DNA from: a virus
DNA length: 64,000 nucleotides
IMG/VR virus record: IMGVR_UViG_3300008516_000085
Span: 20,233-84,232 of that record
Strand: one strand, 5' to 3'
Shown piece by piece: positions 25,329 to 33,569 of this stretch (positions are counted from its first letter, which is position 1; each line of letters opens with the position of its first letter). The position numbers and the translations under genes are program-made. Below the pieces are notes generated by a model, which did not search any database, was not told the origin of the DNA, and saw only the letters and a list, made by a program, of their open reading frames with translations.

Positions 25329-26666
25329 TTATATCAAATGTTTTCTTATCTTTATCCCAGTAACCTCTTTACTTAGAATTCCCAATCCTCGTAGATACAT
25401 TGTTTTGTCCGGTTCAGGAGCTATATCATACGTCGCAGGACCATTTACGAATATATAATCTGTCTTAGTCTCAGTAATAGTACCACTTAGTCCAGAAGCC
25501 GTGAGTGATACAGTAAAGTATCCTGGATAAGAATAATAATGTATAGGATCTCTTTCTATAGAATGATATCCATCTCCAAAATTCCAAGACCAGGTATCAA
25601 AAGAACCTATGGAAAGATTCTCAAAAGTTACCGTTAAAAAAGCATTTCCTTGTGTTGGGGAACCTCTAAAATCTACTATTAATTCCGAAATCGCTTCATA
25701 AGCTCCTATACTTGGTGGGTCTGCATAAGGATACCCTAAAATATCATCAGTTAAAATGCCACCAATAAATGATCTACCAGCTATATAACAAGGACTTGAA
25801 GTATCAATGGATAATGGGTTAGGTTCTACATTTAAATAGAGCGGGTCTGCTGCAATTTCAGTTACATCAGGAGCAACTACTGCACCATTTAAAAAATAAC
25901 TAAAATTTTGCGACACGGGACTACTATCAGGTATTTTACAAACGTTATTAGAGTGCACTATAGAAGAGGAAGGATATGCTATAATTACATGTATTCCCCT
26001 ATAAGTAGTTTGCATTACATTATTATATATTTCAAAAATTCCTATATTAGCATATTGTGGATTCATGAGTAAACTTATTGCAGTTCCTATACCCCTTATT
26101 GAATTACCCACAATTCTAACAGTAATTGGGAACGTTGAGAGCTTATCTGGAAAGACCAATATTCCCATATATTTAAATCCAATTAAAACACTACCTATAA
26201 CTTGTACATCACACGGATCATAATTAGTATAACCATTCTGTAAAAGGGTCTCTCTTATACCTTTACCATCGATTCTACACTTTTCTATTAGCTTTGCATT
26301 TAAAAAAAGAGGATAAACAGATTGAGTTTCATTATCTGTATAAAAACCCAAATTTTTATAAATTGAACATTCAGCCCCAGCATATCCCATAAAGGTATTA
26401 TTACTCATATTTATTATATCTACTAATGGATCTGTACCAATAATACTTGCCCCATAAATTTTATAAAAAGTAGTAGGAAAGAAAGGTGAAGCTACAGCTG
26501 GTTCTTCAATAAAACCATTAACATAAACAGTATCACTTTGAGTTAAGTTTGGTATTCCATAACTTTGTAAACTTACAAGTAATGAATAAATTGATGTAGC
26601 AGCAGTTTCTCTACTATTAAATGGGTATGTATTAGATCCAGTAGCTTCTACATAATATGTTGCCAT
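25329..26666 (-). CDS. Beta-helix-like adhesin with PKD domain
   Basis: A 445-residue protein with the same N-terminal start (MATYYVEATGSNTYPF) as the 20701-22548 protein. Residues ~40-300 are beta-helix-like, with NSIRG, YNNVMQ and HSNNV repeats. The end-cap SSPCYIAG to PPSIGAYE resembles that of the paralogue. Residues ~325-410 are a PKD domain (WSWNFGDGYH, DPIHYYSYPGYFTVSLTA). The C-terminal tail NGPATYDIAPEPDKT is shared with the GLUG protein. This gene therefore combines the head of one neighbour with the tail of another, which is direct evidence of module exchange. Its likely role is host recognition. It has a longer 5' leader similar to that of the 20701 gene. Confidence 0.8.
   Translation of the reverse strand: MATYYVEATGSNTYPFNSRETAATSIYSLLVSLQSYGIPNLTQSDTVYVNGFIEEPAVASPFFPTTFYKIYGASIIGTDPLVDIINMSNNTFMGYAGAECSIYKNLGFYTDNETQSVYPLFLNAKLIEKCRIDGKGIRETLLQNGYTNYDPCDVQVIGSVLIGFKYMGILVFPDKLSTFPITVRIVGNSIRGIGTAISLLMNPQYANIGIFEIYNNVMQTTYRGIHVIIAYPSSSIVHSNNVCKIPDSSPVSQNFSYFLNGAVVAPDVTEIAADPLYLNVEPNPLSIDTSSPCYIAGRSFIGGILTDDILGYPYADPPSIGAYEAISELIVDFRGSPTQGNAFLTVTFENLSIGSFDTWSWNFGDGYHSIERDPIHYYSYPGYFTVSLTASGLSGTITETKTDYIFVNGPATYDIAPEPDKTMYLRGLGILSKEVTGIKIRKHLI
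25370..25690 (-). repeat. Direct repeat copy 2 (PKD plus C-terminal tail)
   Basis: This is the partner of the repeat at 22960-23290, in the same orientation about 2.4 kb away. It covers the PKD domain and the tail of the 25329-26666 protein. Pairing of these copies would let recombination delete or swap the head domains that lie between them. Confidence 0.7.
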
Positions 26667-26706
26667 CTTACTATCCTATCCAATTCCTCAATCTAAAATC
26701 TTTATT

Positions 26707-27282
26707 TTATATAAGACCTAAATAGGTCTCTAAATCAACACTATACGATCCATAATCAACATAATTATGCATAGGAGATGATCCAGTGGCTCCAAAAGTA
26801 TCACCAAAATCCCATTGAAGACCTGTAAACTGTAATCCGGTAGGAGTTATATTTTCTTCTTCAAAATTTACAGATAGAGGTTTATCACCGTACACTGGTG
26901 CTGCAGAAAAATCCGCCTTACCTAATATGATATGATTAGCAGTATAGCCACTTACATTGAACCATATAGAAGTATTATCTTTTACTCGCAGAAACACTCT
27001 ATGATATCCATAAGTACTATAGGTATGAGATGGATCAGGATCAGTACTGTTATCTCCATCTCCAAAATCCCAGTTATATGCTATAGGAGGGCTCGATAAT
27101 CCCGTCTCACCAAATAAGGCAGTGTCCCCTAATGATCCAGTCCACCCTATATAAACACCGGTTTCTCCATATGAAAGCCCTGTTACCCCAAAGCAAACAT
27201 CTGCAGGAACTACGTCTATTAATGGAAAGCTCTTTAAAATAAATAGTCCACTGTCCGGATCTCTTTGCTTTATAGATATCAT
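26707..27282 (-). CDS. Double PKD-domain protein
   Basis: A 191-residue protein. The first ~60 residues contain several GETG or GWTG turns (SYGETGVYIGWTG), reminiscent of the collagen-like neighbours but not periodic. Two PKD domains follow, ~62-120 (AYNWDFGDGDNS, THY-type SHTYSTYGYHRVFL) and ~118-188 (LQWDFGDTFG, MHNYVDYGSYSVDL). The protein ends right after the second domain. It lies 27 bases after the upstream gene in the adhesin cassette. No signal peptide or catalytic site is visible. It may be a linker or decoration protein on the fibres. Confidence 0.75.
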   Translation of the reverse strand: MISIKQRDPDSGLFILKSFPLIDVVPADVCFGVTGLSYGETGVYIGWTGSLGDTALFGETGLSSPPIAYNWDFGDGDNSTDPDPSHTYSTYGYHRVFLRVKDNTSIWFNVSGYTANHIILGKADFSAAPVYGDKPLSVNFEEENITPTGLQFTGLQWDFGDTFGATGSSPMHNYVDYGSYSVDLETYLGLI

Positions 27283-27309
27283 AATGGTTTGCCCTGTACT
27301 TTAAACTTT

Positions 27310-27966
27310 TTACAGTGTATTAAGATAACCTGCTTTACCTCTACCTTCGGTATAAAAAGGTATAGGGCTCTTTGTTTTAGACCACACCCTAAATTCATCA
27401 ATCTTCATAGTGCTATCCGGTAAAATATCGGTTTTAGATTCAGTAACTGAAAGAGGATTATTATTATCAAAAACTATTACTCTAAGTTCTTTTATATAAT
27501 AAGAAAAACCACCAGCCCACATTTTATGTGAACTTCTGTCAAAATTAACAAACATCCATTTATTAATCTCTGCGACCTTTTCTCTCGATCTAAATATTTT
27601 AGTATTATCCTCAAACACTAAAAAAAGATCTTGATCAAAATAAAATCTCCAGTATTGACCAGAGTCCCTATCAAATGATTGAGCTATAATAAAATTCGTA
27701 ACCGGTTTATAAATATCAATAGTTATAAAATCTTCTTTCTTTACGGTAAATTGTTCAGAGTCCGTCTGAGCTATTAAAATTACCTTATACTTACCCGGAT
27801 AATAGTATGTATGATGAATAGAAGCAAGACCCTCTCCCTCAACTACAACACCATCTCCAAAAATCCATTTTCTATTTATAACGATCAAATCCGTAGGATC
27901 ATTGAACGTAGTAGTAAGATAACCCAATCCGATTCTCTCCGTTGCTGTTATATCTGGTTGTGCCAT
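27310..27966 (-). CDS. PKD plus LamG-like protein
   Basis: A 218-residue protein with a PKD-like domain in the first ~85 residues (NRKWIFGDG, HHTYYYPGKYKVILIAQ). It is followed by a second beta-sandwich (~90-200) with WMFVNFDRSS, AGGFSYYIKELRVIVF and the ending KIDEFRVWSKTKSP. That ending resembles the IDEVRIY pattern of concanavalin/LamG domains, which bind carbohydrates. It sits six bases downstream of the collagen-type gene. A glycan-binding tip or accessory is the likely role, with the LamG call less certain than the PKD one. Confidence 0.7.
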   Translation of the reverse strand: MAQPDITATERIGLGYLTTTFNDPTDLIVINRKWIFGDGVVVEGEGLASIHHTYYYPGKYKVILIAQTDSEQFTVKKEDFITIDIYKPVTNFIIAQSFDRDSGQYWRFYFDQDLFLVFEDNTKIFRSREKVAEINKWMFVNFDRSSHKMWAGGFSYYIKELRVIVFDNNNPLSVTESKTDILPDSTMKIDEFRVWSKTKSPIPFYTEGRGKAGYLNTL

Positions 27967-27971
27967 AATAT

Positions 27972-29156
27972 TTATACTACCGTTATTTGTTCAGTTCTAG
28001 TACTCGATCCCGCCTGATTAGTCGCTGTCAAACTTATGACATAAACTCCCGTCTCTCCAAAAGGATAAACAAAAATCCCTTTATCAAAAATATTTCCCTC
28101 AATATTCCAAACAGTACTATCGGGATAATATAATGAGGTATTTATGAATCTTACCGGATACGAACCTATTCCAATCTCCTGTTCATAAATGAAATCTGCT
28201 ATAGGAGGTTGATTAACATTAATCCATGACTGTATTGTTCCAGTAAAACCTAAGTAACTATCATTTGTATACCCAGATCTTCCTCCATTATACGTAACAT
28301 TATGACAGTTATCTATAATACCTTCTTCACTTGTATGGTCTGATTGATCAAGATCAATCATATATATAACCATCCCGGTGTACCCTGAAATACCAGTATA
28401 CCCGAAAATACCTGTGTACTCTGGACCTATACCTGTATATGCTGGAACACCCGTATATCCCGGAACTTCATAGACAAGACCTGTTACCCAAGCTCCTGTA
28501 GATCCCCATAAGAAATCTCTTTCATAAGGAGAGTAATCAGTAACTACATCTTCATCACATTTAAATTTCAAATACATAAGAAGATCTAGATCAAGATATA
28601 CCCCAGTCTCTCCTTGAGGTCCTGTATACCCTTGAGGACCAATACCAGTATCACCATGAGCACCCGTAATCCCCATAGTCCCAAACATACCTGTAATACC
28701 TTGAAGACCTGTATACCCTATAAAACCTGTCTCTCCTACTTCCCCTTTAGCTCCTCTATCTCCCTGTGTAAAATTTTTAGTGACTGCAAAGGTCGACATA
28801 TTGGAGTAAAGATTAATATTTTTTACTTCAAAACTTGATAGAGATTGTTGAAGGATAAATTGCCCGATAGGGATAGCATTAGCTATTGCTGTACTATCAT
28901 AAGATGCTAAGTAGTTCTCTGATTTCTTTACAGTATCAAAAAGAAATATACCTTCATCTATTAAGTAATAAACATTTACAACAGCATAATATCTTTTTTC
29001 TGTAGGAAGAGTAAAAAAAGTCTGTTGTCTTAGAGGTATAACAAGATTAGAAAGAGATACTATCTTATTATTATATAAAAGAGTGCCTATATTTACAACA
29101 TAGTCTATTGAACCATCGAGATTTTTACGCTCGAAGATATTATTTGCATTATCCAT
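27972..29156 (-). CDS. Collagen-like fibre protein with adapter, LamG-like segment and PKD
   Basis: A 394-residue mosaic. Residues ~15-135 are the same adapter as in the 19330 and 20014 proteins (YVVNIGTLLYNNKIVSLSN, then GQFILQQSLSSFEVKN). Residues ~138-185 are collagen-like Gly-X-Y (GETGFIGYTGLQGITG). Next comes a segment starting LMYLKFKCDEDVVTDYS, resembling the strand start of LamG-like folds and interrupted by more YTG-rich repeats. The C-terminal ~80 residues resemble a PKD domain (PIADFIYEQ, then GVYVISLTATNQAGS). It lies just after the propeller protein. The combined rod plus binding domains is what a host-binding tail fibre needs. Confidence 0.77.
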   Translation of the reverse strand: MDNANNIFERKNLDGSIDYVVNIGTLLYNNKIVSLSNLVIPLRQQTFFTLPTEKRYYAVVNVYYLIDEGIFLFDTVKKSENYLASYDSTAIANAIPIGQFILQQSLSSFEVKNINLYSNMSTFAVTKNFTQGDRGAKGEVGETGFIGYTGLQGITGMFGTMGITGAHGDTGIGPQGYTGPQGETGVYLDLDLLMYLKFKCDEDVVTDYSPYERDFLWGSTGAWVTGLVYEVPGYTGVPAYTGIGPEYTGIFGYTGISGYTGMVIYMIDLDQSDHTSEEGIIDNCHNVTYNGGRSGYTNDSYLGFTGTIQSWINVNQPPIADFIYEQEIGIGSYPVRFINTSLYYPDSTVWNIEGNIFDKGIFVYPFGETGVYVISLTATNQAGSSTRTEQITVV

Positions 29157-29162
29157 ATGATC

Positions 29163-32100
29163 TTATTTCCGAACAAGAGGCTTATTAATTAATCGATACA
29201 ACGATATCGATGTATCCGCATCTTCTGTATATCTAGGCTGATATTCCGTTCCTGTATCATCATAATATCCCGTTTTATTTTCACTTCTTGCTCTATATGT
29301 CTTACTAAAAATTACCATAATCAGCTCACCTCTTAAAAAAGGATAAATCATATTAGATCGTACTCTAGCAAGAAAAGGTATAAAAACTTTTCTTGGTGTA
29401 GATATAGTAAGATCTTCACAATGAGATATAACATCTAAAGAGCATTTCTGATAAAAAGGCCTACCAAGTTTATCTCCTATGTTATTAGGCATTGAAAGAA
29501 CTAAATCCTCACCTATATATTGAGATACAATAGCTGGTAATTTAACAAAACCAGTGTCTATCCTAAAATTAGCGAAATCAAGATCATCTACATTAGAGAA
29601 GAAGTTATCATTAAAGACCTCTTTTGAATTAACCGGGATATGCTCCGCAGGAATCGCATAAGGTTCTCCAACTATAACATCACTTGATCCCGTACCTAAA
29701 TTAGTTATATAAACAAAATCTGAGTTTTTCAAGATCTCAATCTTCATCTCACTAGGTAAATTAGCCACAGGTTGATAAGGAATATACTTATAAAAAACAG
29801 ATGAAACAGAAGCTTCATCAAGATCAGTTAAATTAGACTGCTTTACTAGTAATGGTACTATAATGGTACCCGAAGTAATAGTTTTTCTTTCATCGAACGT
29901 TATTACAATACTGGAAGTTCCTAAACCCTCAACACTAGCAATAGGTACCATAGTAAAATAATTTGTCTCATTCGACTTATACCAAGCATACTGTTGTAAC
30001 GGATTATCCCTTACATCACAGGAAGCTATCCCTAAAATGATCCCATTACTCAGCCCACTAGTATTAGGTCTATCACTTAAATCAATAGGAATCGTTGTAC
30101 CGAGACCCTCCGTAATCTGATAAAGAACTCCGGTATACATACCCGCTACTGATCTGGAAGCAATATTAAAATTAGAAGTAAATGAGGTCCTAAGAGCATC
30201 CTGATTTTCACCACGAGATTTAACAGTTATTCCTACATCATCCATTGTTTCCGCAACAGCATCAGCAGTAACTACCGCTTCAAGGGTCACCTCTACTATA
30301 GAATTACCCGGGATCGTAAACGCTGGATCGAGATACACAATAATATTACTAAGATCTGAACCTTCACGGTCTCTCATAGTTTCATTATCTTGATAATTGA
30401 TACCTATCTTGTATATAGAACCATTCACATTCTTAACCGATCGAGCTCCATAAATAGCATATCCATTAAGATTTTTAGGTATAAGCAATTGATCAGTAAC
30501 AACCGTAGTCTTTAAAAAATAATGATAAAGTACGAGAGATCCCCGATATTGTTGACCCTTAAATTTATTAAATCCACGCTGATAATCAGGATCATCGTGT
30601 GTTTCATAACCCACTAAGTTATATAAATCTTGATCATCTAAATTATTCTGTACCATTTTAGCAGAATAAATCTCAGTATAATCATGATAACCTGTTACAT
30701 TCTCAGACAATTCTTCTAACATCTTATAAGGTACTCTAGAATTTATACCATTATAGTATGTCGAAGTATTCGGATTATTTGGATTAGATTGATATTTAAC
30801 TGAAATAGGATCTTGAGGAACTTTACTCAAACCAATTTTACTATAGTCCAGATAATTAGCCGTAAAAACATAAGTAATACCTTCAAGATCTCCACCTGCA
30901 GGGGCAAAATCATCTTCAATATGGAAAATAACTTTATTGGTTCCAAAACCTTCCCACGTCCCACTCACAGGTTCATTTGTGATTTCACCATCTCTACTTA
31001 CAAAAGCAGTATAATAAGATGGATCATTATGATAAAGACCTGTATCAATAGGACCAAAAGTTAATTCCGCAGTAGTAATAATAATATTGGGATCAAGTAC
31101 TTTTTGATCTGGTGTTATAACCGCTGCAGAAGAAACACCACCTGTTACTAAATTATTATTATCAGTCTCACCCGTATAAGTATCTACCATCATAAGTGTC
31201 GAACCGTATTGTAAACCCTGCTGATCTTTATCACTTAAATTAGTGTAAAGAGAATTCGACAATAATTTCTCAAGATTTTTTTCCAGAAAATAACTATATG
31301 ATTGAATATTTATCTGTCTTCTGATATCAATCACATCATTAGCTACAATATGATTATACGTTAAACCATCAGGTCTTATAGCTCCAAGACTAAAATCAGT
31401 GGATCCATTGATATTATTATTTACATCAAAAGCAGAAGAATTTCTACGGGTAACAAAAAACATAGGTATAGACCAGCTATAACCATCATAGGTGTTACGG
31501 CACCGAGCTCTCCATAATCCATAATCACCATTTTCCTCACCCATGTTTACAAAAATGTAACTGCCAGAATCCGTAGTACTAAGATTTGGACCAAGGCTAT
31601 AAATAAAGTCATGACCAAGACCTGCCTCAGTATAAACATAAGGGTCAACCCCTTCAGCGATTCTTATTCTGTATTGAATTTGAATACGTTTAGTAGTCTC
31701 AACTCCTACCTGAGGATCAATAATATTATCAGGAAGATATTCCTCAGTCCCTGAAAGAACATTACCCTCGGGATAAATACGACCAACTGATTTTGTAACA
31801 AGATCAGTTTCTTGTACAGAAGGAGTACTTCCACTATAATCTACAATAGTACCATCAGCACCACAGTACCATCCAATAAGGTCATCAACAAAATAAACAT
31901 TTTCCAAATCCACCCCTACACCAAGATCAAGAATTTCCCATTTTGCACCACTATTACTGCTATAAAGTGCTGCACCATAATCACCAACTATCCAAGCTTT
32001 ATCTTCTACTGAAAAAGAAATTTCAGCTGGAGTAACACTTGAAAAGCTACCATAAGAGGGTCTGAAATCAGATGGTCTACTAAAAGGCTCATAATCGATT

Positions 32101-33566
32101 GAAGCCTCAAAAACTCTTACTTTTTCACGATCATCATTTGGGAGAGAAGCATCCGATAACTTATAAGGACTCACAATAAGATTTATAGCATCCTTAAGTT
32201 CTTCTGAATTAGCATACATATCAAGATTAAGAACATTTATATAGTTAATATTATCTTGTACCCCTGTGTATTCTAGTACAAAAGAGTTTGGATAATTCGA
32301 TGGAGAAATCTTATAAATAAGATTTTTAAAGAAATTCTTGGAACTCGGATATACTGCTACTGTAAATTTAATAGGGTATTCTCGTTTAATAAAAACTTTA
32401 TTAAAACTTGTTGTTCTTTCTGGGTATATCTCAGAAATAGATTTATATTCCCCATCATACCAGATACGATCAGACATCTCAGACCAAGAAAATCCACTAT
32501 CTGATGTCCTGAAAATTTTCCCATCATCTGATATCGCTATACCATCATTTAAGTTATAAAAACCCATAGAGGTAATATTTGATGTTATTGTCACTCCCAA
32601 AGCTACATTTGTCATATTATATTTCTGCCAAATGCTTCCCCCATCCTTTGTCATAATAAGGGTACCATCATTACCCGCTGCCCATCCCACTGCCACATCA
32701 TAAAAGTATACGGTATTAAGGTGTTCAGTAACACTCGAAGTCTGAGAAGAAATGAGAAAGTTAGTCCCATCGATAGATAACAAAACAGTTCCATTGTCAC
32801 CAACGATACAGATGTTATTATCACCTATGATATATAAATCATTTAAAGTATCAGTTACAGGACTCTCAAGAGCAAACCAAGTTTCTCCACTATCAATAGT
32901 CTTAAGAATTACTCCATTGATACCAATAGCATACCCAAGATAAAGATTATAAAAAGCGACTTTATTGAATGTAGTATTAATAGGAGTCTCTATCGAAATC
33001 CAATTTATACCACCATCAATAGTTTTAAGTATCGTACCCGTTTCTCCTACACACCAACCAATATTTTCATTATACATCCAAAGACCTTTTAAAGTACTTA
33101 CTTTAGATATAGGCTGTGGTTTTGATATTTCTTCTGTTGAATCAGAAGCATTACCACTTTGAGGAGATACTATAGCTCTCCATACTTCGAGAAAAACACC
33201 ATCTACTCTAGAACCTGATCTTATTGAGTCATTAAATTGAATATCATTCACATGACGCAATGGTGAATTAGTATTTGTTACATAAACAGGCCATCCATTT
33301 ACCATGGCTACTTCCGGTTTAGCGCCCTCTGGATCCTGTGTATAAAAACTATTCTCAAGATCATTAGAGGTATATATCTGTCTATAGCTTAACCAACCAG
33401 AAGGTATATGAGCTGTTGACTTACGAGTATTAATCTCCTGAAATTCTTGAGCGGAATTAAGCTCTGTATCTAATGGAGGTTTACCTTTTTGGAAAACAAC
33501 CTTATCAAAAGCATATCCCAATCCCTCTAATGAGGTAGAAGTATTTTCTTCGTTGTTGGTAGCCAT
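29163..33566 (-). CDS. Tail structural protein with inserted YCF48/BNR beta-propeller
   Basis: A 1467-residue protein. The N-terminus (~1-140) and region ~600-770 match the 9772-13023 protein. Between them lie blades of a beta-propeller: GWCVGETGTILKTIDGG, GYAIGINGVILKTIDSG, ICIVGDNGTVLLSIDG, GWAAGNDGTLIMTKDGG, GIAISDDGKIFRTSDSG, then after a ~110-residue insert AWIVGDYGAALYSSNSG and GWYCGADGTIVDYSG. These match the Ycf48-like/BNR pattern G-x-x-G-x-x-G-T-I-x-x-T-x-D-G-G. Such propellers often bind glycans or proteins. The rest is beta-rich, including many GT-rich strands. Because the shared scaffold is present without a propeller in the paralogue, I read the propeller as an insertion. It precedes the fibre genes, so it may present a receptor-binding domain at the baseplate edge. 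Confidence 0.8.
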   Translation of the reverse strand: MATNNEENTSTSLEGLGYAFDKVVFQKGKPPLDTELNSAQEFQEINTRKSTAHIPSGWLSYRQIYTSNDLENSFYTQDPEGAKPEVAMVNGWPVYVTNTNSPLRHVNDIQFNDSIRSGSRVDGVFLEVWRAIVSPQSGNASDSTEEISKPQPISKVSTLKGLWMYNENIGWCVGETGTILKTIDGGINWISIETPINTTFNKVAFYNLYLGYAIGINGVILKTIDSGETWFALESPVTDTLNDLYIIGDNNICIVGDNGTVLLSIDGTNFLISSQTSSVTEHLNTVYFYDVAVGWAAGNDGTLIMTKDGGSIWQKYNMTNVALGVTITSNITSMGFYNLNDGIAISDDGKIFRTSDSGFSWSEMSDRIWYDGEYKSISEIYPERTTSFNKVFIKREYPIKFTVAVYPSSKNFFKNLIYKISPSNYPNSFVLEYTGVQDNINYINVLNLDMYANSEELKDAINLIVSPYKLSDASLPNDDREKVRVFEASIDYEPFSRPSDFRPSYGSFSSVTPAEISFSVEDKAWIVGDYGAALYSSNSGAKWEILDLGVGVDLENVYFVDDLIGWYCGADGTIVDYSGSTPSVQETDLVTKSVGRIYPEGNVLSGTEEYLPDNIIDPQVGVETTKRIQIQYRIRIAEGVDPYVYTEAGLGHDFIYSLGPNLSTTDSGSYIFVNMGEENGDYGLWRARCRNTYDGYSWSIPMFFVTRRNSSAFDVNNNINGSTDFSLGAIRPDGLTYNHIVANDVIDIRRQINIQSYSYFLEKNLEKLLSNSLYTNLSDKDQQGLQYGSTLMMVDTYTGETDNNNLVTGGVSSAAVITPDQKVLDPNIIITTAELTFGPIDTGLYHNDPSYYTAFVSRDGEITNEPVSGTWEGFGTNKVIFHIEDDFAPAGGDLEGITYVFTANYLDYSKIGLSKVPQDPISVKYQSNPNNPNTSTYYNGINSRVPYKMLEELSENVTGYHDYTEIYSAKMVQNNLDDQDLYNLVGYETHDDPDYQRGFNKFKGQQYRGSLVLYHYFLKTTVVTDQLLIPKNLNGYAIYGARSVKNVNGSIYKIGINYQDNETMRDREGSDLSNIIVYLDPAFTIPGNSIVEVTLEAVVTADAVAETMDDVGITVKSRGENQDALRTSFTSNFNIASRSVAGMYTGVLYQITEGLGTTIPIDLSDRPNTSGLSNGIILGIASCDVRDNPLQQYAWYKSNETNYFTMVPIASVEGLGTSSIVITFDERKTITSGTIIVPLLVKQSNLTDLDEASVSSVFYKYIPYQPVANLPSEMKIEILKNSDFVYITNLGTGSSDVIVGEPYAIPAEHIPVNSKEVFNDNFFSNVDDLDFANFRIDTGFVKLPAIVSQYIGEDLVLSMPNNIGDKLGRPFYQKCSLDVISHCEDLTISTPRKVFIPFLARVRSNMIYPFLRGELIMVIFSKTYRARSENKTGYYDDTGTEYQPRYTEDADTSISLYRLINKPLVRK

Positions 33567-33569
33567 ACT

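Noticed and set aside
19330-33566. Diversity-generating retroelement acting on the adhesin cassette
   Set aside because: No reverse transcriptase or template/variable repeat pair with A-specific differences was found in this window. The repeats look like whole-module duplications instead.
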